Assembly: GCF_021032705.1 (NCBI RefSeq)
Contig: NZ_JAHVXI010000001.1
Coordinates: forward strand, 496,001-560,000
DNA length: 64,000 bases
Source: Psychroserpens luteolus
Lineage (GTDB): Bacteria > Bacteroidota > Bacteroidia > Flavobacteriales > Flavobacteriaceae
Reading direction: 5' to 3'
Shown piece after piece: positions 15,301-25,910 of the stretch. The first letter of the stretch is position 1. The number at the start of each line of letters is the position of its first letter. The notes beneath the pieces were generated by a model, which ran no database searches, had not been told where the DNA came from, and was given only the letters and a program-made list of their open reading frames with translations. Made by a program: the position numbers and the translations under genes.

Positions 15301-17753
15301 CACTTTGTGCTACACCTGGTGGAGACGGTTCATATGGAGACCTCGTAAGTTCAACATTAGCTGGTGTGAATGTTGTTAATAATGAGCATGATTTTATTGG
15401 TCTTTACAATTCAGGCGCATTGATAGATGCCTTTGGAGAGTTTGGAGTTGACAATTGGATGAATTCTACATCTATCACAGGAGATAGAGGCTTTAATTTC
15501 AGAAGATTGAATACAGCTACACCTATTCCTACCACAACATTTAATACTGGAGATTGGAATATAATTGATTGGGCTGGTTCAGGTTCTGGTACATGTGCAA
15601 GCACAAATGATTATTCGGATATAGGTGTTTATGACTTCTCAACAGGTACACCACCATTAATAACCGCTCAACCAAGCTTACCATCGACTGATTGCAACCT
15701 TATAGTATCACTTAGTGTTGCTGCCAATGAAGGTTTTTCTGGCGGAAATTCATTAGCTTATCAATGGTACTTTGCTGCTCAAGGTGACTTAAACTGGACA
15801 GCTATTACAAATGGAGCAACTTATTCTGGAGCTACATTAGCTACATTAGATATTTTAGATCCTTTTAATTTAGATGGTTATCAATATTACTGTCAGGTAA
15901 GAGAGGATGATGCAACATGCTATACTGCTAGTAATGCTATTAAATTAGATATTCCAAGAACCGTTTGGGATGGTACGAATTGGTCTTCAGTTCCAGCTAT
16001 TGACAAGGTGGCCGTTATCGATGGCGATTATGATACGAGTATTGGTACAAACGGACAAACAAGTTTTGAAGCCTGCATCTTAATTATTAATGCGACTCAT
16101 ACACTTACCATATCTAATGGAACTTATGTTGAAGTTGAAAACGATCTCACTGTAAATGGAAACATTTTGATTGAAACTGATGGCGCCTTTGTTCAAAATA
16201 ACGATTCAGGAGCTGTAGATGGTGCAGTGACTAGTGATAAAACTAGAAGTACTGTTGAAAAAGAAACGGCTATTTTAAATTCGTACCAAGAGTATACCTA
16301 TTGGTCATCACCTGTCTCTGGAGAAACTATTAGTGATGGTTTAAGTGAAGCTTCTTCGGTAAGACGTTTTTGGTATAATGGACAAAACTATAGAGACTCT
16401 TTTCAAGAAACTAATAACGATAATACTGCAGTAGCTGGTCAAGATGATATTGATGATGATGCCAATGACTGGCAAACAGCTGGTGCCGCAATGGTAATGG
16501 CTCCTGGTGTTGGATATGCGTCAACTCATAATGCTTTAGGTTATGTTGGTGTTGCGCAATACAAATATACGTTTGAAGGCCCTTTTAATAATGGGGTTTA
16601 TAACATTCCAATTTATAGAAATGATGCAGAAACGAATGATAATAACTGGAATTTCATAGGGAACCCTTATCCTTCAGCTATTGATGCCGATTTATTTTTA
16701 ACTGCTAATGCTAGTATTGACCAAACAGTAGGTGCTACTAATGGTGCTATTTTCTTTTGGTCTCATAATACGCCTGCAGATGGAAACACTAATGGTAATG
16801 AAGTCCTAAATTACTCGCAAAGTGATTATGCAATTATAAATGGTACTGGTCAAACAGCTGGTGGAGATGGTGTAGTTCCAGATCGCTTTATACCTTCTGG
16901 TCAAGGATTCTTTGTATCTATGTCTGATGCCTCTCCTTCTACTGTGGTTTCTGGAACGATCAGAACAACAGATGTTGTGTTTAATAACAGCATGAGAGTT
17001 ACTGGAAATAATTCGCAGTTTTTCAGAACGTCAAGTGCTTCAATATTTAACAAGATCCGATTAGATTTAACTTCAGATAACGGCGTTTTCAATCAAATAC
17101 TTGTTGGTTATGTAGATGGAGCAACCAATGATGATGATGGAATGTATTATGATGCACACAAAAACCTATCGGCTAATGCTAATGCCGTATTCTACTCATT
17201 AATTGATAGTTCTAGTGATAAGAAATTTGCCATTCAAGGTAAAGCAACAAATACTTTGTCAATAGAAGAAGTTATCCCATTAGGATTTTATACAATTATA
17301 GATGAGGCTACGCTTTATACTATATCTATTGCTGAATTACAGGGTGATTTTATGAACGATAATACGGTGTATCTAAAAGATAACTTATTAGATATTACTC
17401 ATGATTTAAGCACCAACGATTACGTCTTTACTTCTGAAGTTGGTGAATTCAATTCACGTTTTGAAATCGTATTTCAACCGGAAGCACTTTCAGTAAATGA
17501 AAATGATATAGACCCAAATGATTTTACAATTATTGAATTAAATGATGGTGATGTTAAATTTTCAGTAGGTAATGCTTTACTTATACAACAGGTTGAAATT
17601 ATTGATGCTATAGGACGTGTAATTTATCAGTTTAAAGGAAATAACAATGTGGAAGTTTACAATTTGTCCCGTTTAAGTCAATCGACTTACATTGCGAGAG
17701 TGACGCTTTCTAACGGACAAGTAATTACTAAAAAGGCGGTAAAAAGAAAATAA
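12390..17753 (+). CDS. giant multidomain secreted protein, T9SS substrate
   Basis: This 1787-residue exported protein begins with a signal peptide (MKKNYSLILIAILCFVVSGYGQ). Recognisable modules in order are: an N-terminal beta region (about 25-215); Ig-like segments (about 300-395); a lamin-tail (LTD) domain (about 405-555, VVITEIMYNPP); two choice-of-anchor-D/ASPM-type repeats (about 570-805); an IPT/TIG domain (about 810-885); a second LTD (about 900-1065); a further Ig-like stretch (about 1095-1190); and a long region common in flavobacterial surface proteins (WNFIGNPYPSAIDAD). It ends with a type A T9SS sorting domain (about 1712-1787, ending ITKKAVKRK). It is probably a surface-attached or released adhesin-like protein. 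There is no catalytic signature. A terminator follows. Confidence 0.85.
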   Translation: MKKNYSLILIAILCFVVSGYGQVKIAELTFETVGGYTTSVAEFTDGSEDYFTRTDGTSNIDGSQMVFSNNQGAYFFAVHDTNGDGGPNTLSLNFDNININNYASLELRIHIAEDDDGGNQDWDGGSYMHINGSIDSGASQNILWVEAAGGTNTEPRLDTNFDGLGNSTSITDTFTQYIATITGTGANLDIEIEFNGLNDGDEDIAIDNIEIWGISTCTPPADPTGTISGTTPACTNTTLTYTGTPAAGTINYWQTSATGTATTDNATGTFNVNVTGTYYIRAYDTAAMCWSNGNLNYAVVINAAPTISVQPTNQNEVIPNTATFSVTASGTPTPTYQWEVSTNGGANWNNVTGGTGATTDTYTTAATTLAMDGDLYRCVVTNTCGSTTSNSAMLTVFALADVVITEIMYNPPAANDYEWIEICNLNGTAQDVSDYTIDVNGTTRFTFPSSTTIPANTCITVLLGHLGSSPAPECPFTPDYSNPVGATNFLTNGGATITLESPTNNVIDLVAYDNADSNATDGNGSSFHVINATADNSDTDTNWQAVLTGGSPGDNTLVSPCTVPEIQLVDASNTDQACGAFIMAFGSQATSFDTDITFDIDNDGASGLTVSSLAITGPASGDFSIVSPATPFIVAAGNTQTVTVRFTPSVIGFRNATLTINNDDSDESACTITLQGTGTSPAPEINVEGDIGAFPDIANGDVTPSGTDNTLFAAQFIGSSQEKTFRIQNLGTDVLNISNITVGGTNPGDFTITVAPASSVAISNLTVFEVSFSPLAAGIRQADIIITNDDGDENPYTFRVQGTGNCVANAIALSPNSGPEGTIVTVTGTDLSTATATFNGLAATVTNISSTVMEVTVPNGALTGNLEITDDFGCPGSAAFTVIDTQIGTCEGGSALGELFISEVTDATYGSLTYIEIYNATGANVNLANYEVRVYANGSTSSFTSQTLSGTINAGDTFVLTTGTSGVLSSSLCATPGGDGSYGDLVSSTLAGVNVVNNEHDFIGLYNSGALIDAFGEFGVDNWMNSTSITGDRGFNFRRLNTATPIPTTTFNTGDWNIIDWAGSGSGTCASTNDYSDIGVYDFSTGTPPLITAQPSLPSTDCNLIVSLSVAANEGFSGGNSLAYQWYFAAQGDLNWTAITNGATYSGATLATLDILDPFNLDGYQYYCQVREDDATCYTASNAIKLDIPRTVWDGTNWSSVPAIDKVAVIDGDYDTSIGTNGQTSFEACILIINATHTLTISNGTYVEVENDLTVNGNILIETDGAFVQNNDSGAVDGAVTSDKTRSTVEKETAILNSYQEYTYWSSPVSGETISDGLSEASSVRRFWYNGQNYRDSFQETNNDNTAVAGQDDIDDDANDWQTAGAAMVMAPGVGYASTHNALGYVGVAQYKYTFEGPFNNGVYNIPIYRNDAETNDNNWNFIGNPYPSAIDADLFLTANASIDQTVGATNGAIFFWSHNTPADGNTNGNEVLNYSQSDYAIINGTGQTAGGDGVVPDRFIPSGQGFFVSMSDASPSTVVSGTIRTTDVVFNNSMRVTGNNSQFFRTSSASIFNKIRLDLTSDNGVFNQILVGYVDGATNDDDGMYYDAHKNLSANANAVFYSLIDSSSDKKFAIQGKATNTLSIEEVIPLGFYTIIDEATLYTISIAELQGDFMNDNTVYLKDNLLDITHDLSTNDYVFTSEVGEFNSRFEIVFQPEALSVNENDIDPNDFTIIELNDGDVKFSVGNALLIQQVEIIDAIGRVIYQFKGNNNVEVYNLSRLSQSTYIARVTLSNGQVITKKAVKRK

Positions 17754-17778
17754 ACTACACTTAGAAATATAAATTACT

Positions 17779-17809
17779 GAGGTTTTGGTGTATACTGAAA
17801 CCTCTTTTT
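17779..17809. terminator. terminator between the giant T9SS gene and the TonB receptor gene
   Basis: The stem GAGGTTT/AAACCTC with a 12-nt loop is followed by TTTTT on the plus strand. The flanking genes converge here. Confidence 0.7.
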
Positions 17810-17819
17810 GTTTTTACTC

Positions 17820-20228
17820 CTACAAACTATAACGCAGTGATAAAATCAAGTTTCTTCCAGGAGCTGCAATACCTGAAGAATACGTTTGGTAACGTTGGTC
17901 TGTTATATTCTCTAAGGATGCAATAAATGTTGCAGTATCGGAAATTTTATATTTCGTTCTGATATTAAATGTATACCAAGATGGTGAGTAAGGGTTTCCA
18001 TTTTCATCTAATGCATAAATAAAATCTTTTGATTGTTCTGATGGTGCAAATTGACTAAAGGACAACTCACTATTATACTCAGCAAATGCGTCTATTTGAA
18101 ATTTCTCGTTTTGCCAAATAAAGTGTGTGTTTCCAAAATTTGGAGCAATATGTCTAACAGGTACTTCAACACCTTCATTATCCTCTGTTCCGCCAATGAT
18201 ATTATACTGTGATGATAATTTTAAACGTTCTGTAAGATTGACAACAATACCTGCCTCAAAACCATAGATCCATTCTTTTGATGCATTTTGAATAGCCTGT
18301 ACATTACTTAATTCGCCATCATATTCAATTTGAGATGCACCATTCAATGTAAAATCTCTTCGAATCAATGCATTATCTAAAAAAGTGTAATAGGTAGCCA
18401 TTTCTACAATAAACGTATCATCAACATTTAATCGAAACCCAAGTTCACCACCATAAGCATATTCTGGCCTTAAATTAGGGTTAGGCACCACAACCGAGCC
18501 TGGTTCTGAATCAAACACCTTACCTATATCATCAATATTTGGGGCTCTAAATGCAGTAGACGCATTAAATTTCCATTGCATCATTTTTGAAGGTATCCAG
18601 CTTATTCCTGCTGTTCCTGTAATTGCTCCAGCATTGAGTTTAGCTTTATCAAACGGGAGATTCAAGAATTCGTTATTTTCAGTAAAATCTGCATTAGCTG
18701 TGATATGGTTATACCTCAGGCCAGACTGAAATACGAATTTAGAGTTAGGTTTATACTTAAAACTCGCATAAGCGGCTATAGATTGCCAATTGGATCCGTT
18801 AGGATACCTTGATACCGTTGGCACACTTGTATTAGTTGTAATGTTTGTCTCAATGCCTTCAGAATTCACATTGTTGTACACATATTCTAGTCCATAGAAC
18901 AATTTTGTCTTAGTGCTTAAACTTTTCTCTAAATCCACATTTAGAGAATAGGCATCTACAGCTTCTTCTCTTATATTTCTAATTTCAGATTGAAAATCTC
19001 TGTCTTGTCTACTCTCTTGAAAGTTTTGATACGCAACTGTCGCTTGAATTTTATCATAAAGATTAGAAGCACTACTCAATTTTGTCACTTGAAAGTTACC
19101 CATGAACCAACGTTGCGGTCCATAGTTCCACTCGGCAGAACGCAGGTTATCATCTCTATATCTAATTAATCGATCATATCTGGGGTAAGATGATGTTGTG
19201 GTATAATATAATCCTAAATCAAAACTTAAGTTTTCTTTCGGTTCATATCTTACTTTTTGCAAGAAATTGATCTGGTCATAGCCAGTTGGTTTTTGAACAC
19301 GAGGATTTTCATTTTGAACAATAATATCTTCTCCATTAATAGTTTCAACATACTCAGGTCTTAAGTAATCATCAGGACCGTGTTTACCCATCCTTAAGTC
19401 ATCAAAATCTGTATAGCTTACGCTACTCAAAAAAGCCCATTCCTTTAATCCGAAATTCAAATCTAAATGGCCTGTCTTTTCTTTATTTGCAGAAGCATAT
19501 CTTAATGCTAAATTAGCATTAAAATATAGAGAATCTTTATAAGACAACTGCGGTTTTTGCGTGTAGAAGCTCATAACACCACCAATGGCGTCACTTCCAT
19601 AGACTACAGATCCAGCTCCAAGTGTGATTTCAGTATTTTGAATCGTAAAAGGGTCGATAGAAATAACATTTTGAATATTACCTCCTCTAAACGTTGCATT
19701 ATTCATTCGCACTCCATCAACAGTAATTAAAAGTCTATTCGTAGAAAACCCTCTTATCATTGGGCTTCCTCCTCCTAATTGACTCTTTTGTATATAGACA
19801 TTACCTGTACTTTCAAGAAGATCTGCACTGGTTTGTGGGTTTTCAAATTGAATATCCTTAGCACTTATATTCACAATGGTTTGCGGTATATCGCGTTTAC
19901 TTTGTTCAAATTTTGAAGCTGAAATCACCACTTGATTTAAATCTTCTATCCTTGGTGTTAAGTATATAATAAAATCTACGCCAATTTGAGATATTTTAAT
20001 CGCTCTTTTCTTATATAGTATATTTTGAAAATAAACAGTCTCATTAGCCTCAAATAATTCTAAGGATGCTTTTCCATCTATGTTAGTCACAACAGACTTA
20101 TCCTTTTTAAAGTTGAAAATGGCCACACCAGATATAGGTGCCTTTGTGCCTTCTTCTAAAACAGTAACGGTTTGTGCATTACCAATTAAAAATGAAAGGA
20201 TAAATAAAACTGAAAGTATAGACTTCAT
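17820..20228 (-). CDS. TonB-dependent outer-membrane receptor
   Basis: The 802-residue protein has a signal peptide (residues 1-18), a carboxypeptidase-regulatory-like domain (about 20-95), a plug domain (about 105-215; motifs SPMIRGFSTNRLLITVDGVRMN and GAGSVVYGSDAIGGVMSFYT) and a 22-strand-type barrel to the C-terminus (NLILSLRYSL). The plug wording and length resemble haem/siderophore-type receptors rather than SusC. The ligand is not determinable, and no uptake genes flank it. It is the last gene of a porZ-recO-receptor transcription unit, starting 5 bp after recO. Confidence 0.9.
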   Translation of the reverse strand: MKSILSVLFILSFLIGNAQTVTVLEEGTKAPISGVAIFNFKKDKSVVTNIDGKASLELFEANETVYFQNILYKKRAIKISQIGVDFIIYLTPRIEDLNQVVISASKFEQSKRDIPQTIVNISAKDIQFENPQTSADLLESTGNVYIQKSQLGGGSPMIRGFSTNRLLITVDGVRMNNATFRGGNIQNVISIDPFTIQNTEITLGAGSVVYGSDAIGGVMSFYTQKPQLSYKDSLYFNANLALRYASANKEKTGHLDLNFGLKEWAFLSSVSYTDFDDLRMGKHGPDDYLRPEYVETINGEDIIVQNENPRVQKPTGYDQINFLQKVRYEPKENLSFDLGLYYTTTSSYPRYDRLIRYRDDNLRSAEWNYGPQRWFMGNFQVTKLSSASNLYDKIQATVAYQNFQESRQDRDFQSEIRNIREEAVDAYSLNVDLEKSLSTKTKLFYGLEYVYNNVNSEGIETNITTNTSVPTVSRYPNGSNWQSIAAYASFKYKPNSKFVFQSGLRYNHITANADFTENNEFLNLPFDKAKLNAGAITGTAGISWIPSKMMQWKFNASTAFRAPNIDDIGKVFDSEPGSVVVPNPNLRPEYAYGGELGFRLNVDDTFIVEMATYYTFLDNALIRRDFTLNGASQIEYDGELSNVQAIQNASKEWIYGFEAGIVVNLTERLKLSSQYNIIGGTEDNEGVEVPVRHIAPNFGNTHFIWQNEKFQIDAFAEYNSELSFSQFAPSEQSKDFIYALDENGNPYSPSWYTFNIRTKYKISDTATFIASLENITDQRYQTYSSGIAAPGRNLILSLRYSL

Positions 20229-20233
20229 AAATT

Positions 20234-20953
20234 TTAATTAAATACCTGATTGAAAATTTGTAGGGATTTTGGTTTTTTAAAACTGCCCAAATGTAATTCA
20301 AAATATAGCAAAAGCATAGCAAGAAATGATTGTCTTTGTTTTGAATTCAATTTTATACTCTCTAGTGCATCAAAATTTATGCCTAATAGCTGTTTAAGGA
20401 TTGTTAAATTTTCACCTGAAATACTGTAAACATCTTCTTTTTTAGATTCAAAAAGACCATTGTTTAAATTGAAATACATTTGATTAGTATCTGTTGTATC
20501 GGGATAAAAACCTAAATGTTTTGTTAAGTTGAGTAAAAACAATAAATGGAAATTTGAAAATTCATCTTTAGTATCCAACCATCTAAATGTCGTTTCTAGA
20601 TAGTCATAGAGTTGTTCGTTTTTTTCCTCTTCTCTAAGAACCGAAGCCAAAACCTCAGCTAAGAACATCACAATTGAACTCTTAAGTATGTTTGTATGTA
20701 AACTAGTAAAACTGTAATCTAATCGTAAATCTTTAATCGTCTGTAAAGATTGATTTTCTCTATAACTCTCCTCTACTTGTAATTGAGATAACAGTTGAAA
20801 ATAGGCAATTTTAGATTGCCCTTTCTTAGAATTTAGAACACCTCTTAATAAATAACTAACAACGCCTCTATGTGAGGTAAAACATTTTACGATAAGATCA
20901 TTGTCCCTATATTTGAGCTTAGAAAGAACAATAACTTTAGTTTTAATAAGCAT
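20234..20953 (-). CDS. recO: DNA repair protein RecO
   Basis: RecO loads RecA onto SSB-coated DNA and anneals strands in the RecFOR pathway. The 239-residue protein has the N-terminal OB fold (MLIKTKVIVLSKLKYRDNDLIVKCFTSHRGVVSYL, with LRGV) and the alpha-helical C-terminal domain. The zinc-finger cysteines found in some RecO proteins are absent. It starts 11 bp after porZ and is followed 5 bp later by the TonB receptor gene. Confidence 0.93.
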   Translation of the reverse strand: MLIKTKVIVLSKLKYRDNDLIVKCFTSHRGVVSYLLRGVLNSKKGQSKIAYFQLLSQLQVEESYRENQSLQTIKDLRLDYSFTSLHTNILKSSIVMFLAEVLASVLREEEKNEQLYDYLETTFRWLDTKDEFSNFHLLFLLNLTKHLGFYPDTTDTNQMYFNLNNGLFESKKEDVYSISGENLTILKQLLGINFDALESIKLNSKQRQSFLAMLLLYFELHLGSFKKPKSLQIFNQVFN

Positions 20954-20964
20954 TATAGGACTTG

Positions 20965-23331
20965 TTATCTAACAATTAAGAGTTTTAGAACTTTGGTTTC
21001 AAAAGAATCTAAATCAGAAATTAAGAGTAAGTACACACCAGAAGCAACCACATTACCTCTTAGATTTTTTCCATTCCAAATTCCAGTACCACCATCGATA
21101 GCAAAATTATAATTAGATGATCTTTGGTTCACGCGAGATTGCGCTTCAGCAACAAGGTTACCTTCTATATCGGTAATCTTTACATTCACATTTTCGGTTA
21201 ATCCCGAAATCTTAATGCCTTTATTAATATCATTTAAATCATCAAAACCTAAAATATTATACTCTGGTCTTACAGGATTTGGATACACAAATGCTTCTTC
21301 AAGATCTTCTTTTGGTTTTGTACCTCCAGACGAGAATGACACTAATCCTTTAGTTGTTGCTATAAATACTTTTCCAGATTGAGGGTCAATAGATATATCT
21401 GTTATAGTATTAGAAGGCAATGGAGAATTATCTGTTGTAAATTGAAATATCGTTTCTTGACCATCTGGAGAAAAATAAAAAATACCAGAATCCAATGTTC
21501 CGACCCATTTATTATCTGAACCATCAACCTTTATGTCTGTAATAAATTGATTTGATAACAATTCGGTAGGTATTCCATTCTCTAAAATCACAATCTCATT
21601 AACTCTAGGGTCTGGGTCGTCAACAAAATTTGAGGTGTTAAATAATACTCTTAGACCTTTACTTGTTCCTATCCAAAGTTGATTTCTACTATCTAATGCC
21701 AGCGCTCTTACTTGCTCAGATGGCATGTTCTGTTCTTCAGTAGACACGTTGTTTATTTGCTGAGTATCAGTGTTATACCCAATAACACCATTAAGGAAGC
21801 TCGTAGTCCATTTCATACCTCCGCTTCCAACAACAATATCTGAAAAACCTTGTTCTCCATTTAAAGCATCTGGTAAAAGTTCGGAAAAGCTGTAACCTTG
21901 CCATTGATTTGTGGATGGATCGTACGATTTTAAAGCGCGATCTACTTTAGCGGTCACAGTCCACATAATTCCATTTCTATCAAATGTTGATCCCGCTTGA
22001 CGTATACTTACAAAACTTGGAACAGGCGGAAAAATTAAGGACTCCAAACCACTATTATCTTGATTATATTTTATTGTAGGTACTTCATCATTAATTTCTA
22101 CGATACCGTCTTGAAATGAGCTAATAAAAACTTGACTTGGATTAAACGGATTTATAGCAATATCACATAGGTTTCTCGCATTAAATAAACTATCATAAGG
22201 AATATTATTCCAAGATTCTTCTCTAAAGACACTAACTCCTCTTTGCCTAAAAGGACTAGGGTTAAAAGACCTATTATAATCACCATAAGTCACCCATAAC
22301 ACACCATCACCTGCTTGTATTTTAAAGGCATCATTTCTTAAAGGACCTTCCGGTAAGATAATATCATACTCATCAGGAGTATCCTGAATTGTTTTTAGAA
22401 CACCTAAGCCAATAGTACCAATATAAATATTATTTTCTGAAATTGTAGCAGATGTAAAATCAGTATCAAAATTTTCATTTGTGGATGCGCTCTGTACTTC
22501 TAAAAAGTTTTCATCATAAACAAAAACTGTTTCCTGAAGGGCTACGACTAAATTATCACCGACTGTTCTAACATCTACAGGTAATGTTGGATATACAAGT
22601 AATAGATTTAAATTATCATTTACAATTTCATATATGGAATTATTGAATCTTACTGCATATAACTTACTTCCTACCTGTTGAATAGCTGCAAAATCACCAA
22701 AAGAAACGGTTGTCCACTGTTGAAAATCAATCAAGTTTGGATTGGAAAGCGATGCCTTTTTTATAGCATTACTTGAACTACATGCTGCATATATAAAACC
22801 ATTAGAAATGGTGGTTTGATTAACAACTATTTGACTACCTCCATTACCTAAAAAATAAGTATCTCCAAACTGCAATTGCTCTAAATCATAAACTGAAACT
22901 CCGAAATCTGTAGAAATATAGAGGAGTCCATTGTCTTCATTAAAATGGTTAATCCTTTTAAGTGTGGGAGAAATAGATTCTTTTTCTAGGATATCGACAA
23001 CAGACAATATTTCAGAATCTGAATCAAAAATGATTTCCATTAATCCTGTTTCGTAACCAACAATTAACACATTAAAATTATCACTATACCTTATAGTAGA
23101 TATTGTTTCTCCAGATAAACCATTAATTGTGGTTATTGTTTCTATTTCATTGGTAAATATATCATAACTAAATATAGCGTTCTCTGAAGCTGCATAAATT
23201 TTGTCACTGCTTTGAGTGACATCCTTTATATCAAAAAAAGAGAAATACCCTTCCCAAAGCGTTGAAAAATCTTGAGAATTACTTTCAAAAGAAATTAAAA
23301 CTAAAAGGATACATATTATTCTTTTAAACAT
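20965..23331 (-). CDS. porZ: T9SS component PorZ (two-propeller sortase-complex protein)
   Basis: PorZ is a surface component of the T9SS attachment complex that helps deliver anionic LPS to the sortase PorU. The protein (788 residues from this start) has a signal peptide (MFKRIICILLVLISFESNS). Two beta-propeller regions follow, the second with two-component-regulator-type propeller repeats (ALDSRNQLWIGTSKGLRVL, VDGSDNKWVGTLDSGIFYF), and it ends with a T9SS-like beta domain (EAFVYPNPVRPEYNILGF, ending VLKLLIVR). The ATG at 23331 is chosen over a TTG at 23349 because that TTG overlaps a TATATTTG promoter box. It leads an operon with recO, an association common in Flavobacteriia. Confidence 0.87.
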   Translation of the reverse strand: MFKRIICILLVLISFESNSQDFSTLWEGYFSFFDIKDVTQSSDKIYAASENAIFSYDIFTNEIETITTINGLSGETISTIRYSDNFNVLIVGYETGLMEIIFDSDSEILSVVDILEKESISPTLKRINHFNEDNGLLYISTDFGVSVYDLEQLQFGDTYFLGNGGSQIVVNQTTISNGFIYAACSSSNAIKKASLSNPNLIDFQQWTTVSFGDFAAIQQVGSKLYAVRFNNSIYEIVNDNLNLLLVYPTLPVDVRTVGDNLVVALQETVFVYDENFLEVQSASTNENFDTDFTSATISENNIYIGTIGLGVLKTIQDTPDEYDIILPEGPLRNDAFKIQAGDGVLWVTYGDYNRSFNPSPFRQRGVSVFREESWNNIPYDSLFNARNLCDIAINPFNPSQVFISSFQDGIVEINDEVPTIKYNQDNSGLESLIFPPVPSFVSIRQAGSTFDRNGIMWTVTAKVDRALKSYDPSTNQWQGYSFSELLPDALNGEQGFSDIVVGSGGMKWTTSFLNGVIGYNTDTQQINNVSTEEQNMPSEQVRALALDSRNQLWIGTSKGLRVLFNTSNFVDDPDPRVNEIVILENGIPTELLSNQFITDIKVDGSDNKWVGTLDSGIFYFSPDGQETIFQFTTDNSPLPSNTITDISIDPQSGKVFIATTKGLVSFSSGGTKPKEDLEEAFVYPNPVRPEYNILGFDDLNDINKGIKISGLTENVNVKITDIEGNLVAEAQSRVNQRSSNYNFAIDGGTGIWNGKNLRGNVVASGVYLLLISDLDSFETKVLKLLIVR

Positions 23332-23346
23332 ACCAATTGTTTTTGT

Positions 23347-23354
23347 CAAATATA
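23347..23354 (-). promoter_or_regulatory. -7 promoter box (TATATTTG) for porZ-recO
   Basis: On the minus strand this exact TAnnTTTG match lies 15 bp before the ATG at 23331 and overlaps the TTG that would give a longer ORF, so it decides the start. Confidence 0.55.
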
Positions 23355-23402
23355 TTTATATCTAACGACATTTTATCAAATATCATATAACCTTAGTAAA
23401 TA

Positions 23403-23436
23403 AAAAAAGCTTTCGGAGTTATCTGAAAGCTTTTTT
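23403..23436 (-). terminator. terminator after gdhA
   Basis: The stem AAAAAAGCTTTC/GAAAGCTTTTTT with a 10-nt loop sits between the gdhA stop and the porZ promoter. Confidence 0.85.
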
Positions 23437-23454
23437 ATTTATTTATGATGCAGA

Positions 23455-24798
<1,344 letters not shown>

Positions 24799-24839
24799 TT
24801 ATTACAGTATTAATAATGTATGTAAATTTTTATAGCACA

Positions 24840-24847
24840 AAGATACA
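24840..24847 (-). promoter_or_regulatory. -7 promoter box (TATCTTTG) for gdhA
   Basis: This is an exact TAnnTTTG match on the minus strand, 41 bp upstream of the gdhA ATG. The gap 24799-25011 therefore carries divergent promoters. Confidence 0.5.
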
Positions 24848-24980
24848 TTATCTTTAAAATGTACCTCTATTTTTTTTCATATTCTCAATGTCAGATTATT
24901 TCGATGCTAATTTAATATTATGCAATTGTTCGGATATTTTTACATTTCGTCTAATTTTTTGGTAGTTCATCTAGTTTTTA

Positions 24981-24988
24981 TATATTTG
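24981..24988 (+). promoter_or_regulatory. -7 promoter box (TATATTTG) before the 25012 gene
   Basis: This exact TAnnTTTG match lies 23 bp upstream of the ATG at 25012. Confidence 0.5.
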
Positions 24989-25011
24989 TTTGCGAACAAG
25001 CCCTCAATAAA

Positions 25012-25836
25012 ATGAAACCTATGACGTTTAATTTTAAACAATTAACATACCTATTCGTATTTATACTTGGTATAAACGAATGTTATTCTCAGCTTGGTTT
25101 TTCTCATGAAATTGGTGTCATAGCTGGACCTGTAGCCTTTCAGTCTGACTTTGGTGTTAGACGAGATTTTGAAACAAATGCAGGTAATACTGGTATTGGA
25201 ATTGGTATAGTACACTACATAAACTTTGCTTATAGGGCTGATTGTAACTGTTATACAACAGATACATTTTTTAATGATCATTTTAAATTACGAAACGAAA
25301 TTTCCTGGAATAAGACAAATTTAGACCATTTTGGTAAATGGGCTGATCCTTCTAGAACAAGCGAAAACGCTGAACGTTTAAGACGACACTCTGGTGTGGC
25401 ACAGAATTTTGATATTGGTACACAAATTGAATTTTTTCCAAAAAGTATTCGTTCATTCCAAGCTTTTAGTTATTCATTTGCACCATTCATAAGTTTAGGT
25501 GTGCATTTTACCTCTTATAACCCAGAAGTATCTACCACGTATGGTAACATGAATATCAATGACCCGACTAATTTCTGGATACCTTGGGGAGAAGCTGCTG
25601 TTCCAAACGTAAATGAAGATCCATTTCTATTTGATGGCAACGATACAACTTGGTCTGTTGTAGGAAGTATTGGAACACGTTATAAATTAACTGTACTTTC
25701 AGATTTAATGGTCGATTTAAGATGGCAGTATTACTTTAATGATAAAGTAGATGGCTTAGATCACAACTTAAAATCCAATAAAGCTAACGACTGGCTAGTT
25801 TGGTTAAACTTTGGGTATATTTATTACCTCGATTGA
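25012..25836 (+). CDS. secreted/outer-membrane protein of the THC0290_0291-like family
   Basis: The 274-residue protein has a signal peptide ending NECYSQ (about residue 27). The mature part starts LGFSHEIGVIAGPVAFQSDFG and contains aromatic strand-like segments (SFAPFISLGVHFTSY, DLMVDLRWQYYFND) and a C-terminus WLVWLNFGYIYYLD that could close an outer-membrane barrel. Four or more residues around RADCNCYTTDTFFNDHFKLRNE are the most distinctive part. I recall this as a flavobacterial family often annotated THC0290_0291. Function is unknown. Its position divergent from gdhA may reflect shared control. Confidence 0.7.
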   Translation: MKPMTFNFKQLTYLFVFILGINECYSQLGFSHEIGVIAGPVAFQSDFGVRRDFETNAGNTGIGIGIVHYINFAYRADCNCYTTDTFFNDHFKLRNEISWNKTNLDHFGKWADPSRTSENAERLRRHSGVAQNFDIGTQIEFFPKSIRSFQAFSYSFAPFISLGVHFTSYNPEVSTTYGNMNINDPTNFWIPWGEAAVPNVNEDPFLFDGNDTTWSVVGSIGTRYKLTVLSDLMVDLRWQYYFNDKVDGLDHNLKSNKANDWLVWLNFGYIYYLD

Positions 25837-25856
25837 AAAAGGAAAATTTTAAACAT

Positions 25857-25887
25857 AAAAAAGACCAAGTTAATGCTTGGTCTTTTT
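25857..25887. terminator. bidirectional terminator between the 25012 gene and metB
   Basis: The stem AAGACCAAG/CTTGGTCTT with a TTAATG loop, A-run upstream and T-run downstream, lies between convergent genes. Confidence 0.9.
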
Positions 25888-25910
25888 ATTTTATATCTGT
25901 TTTTGGCTGT

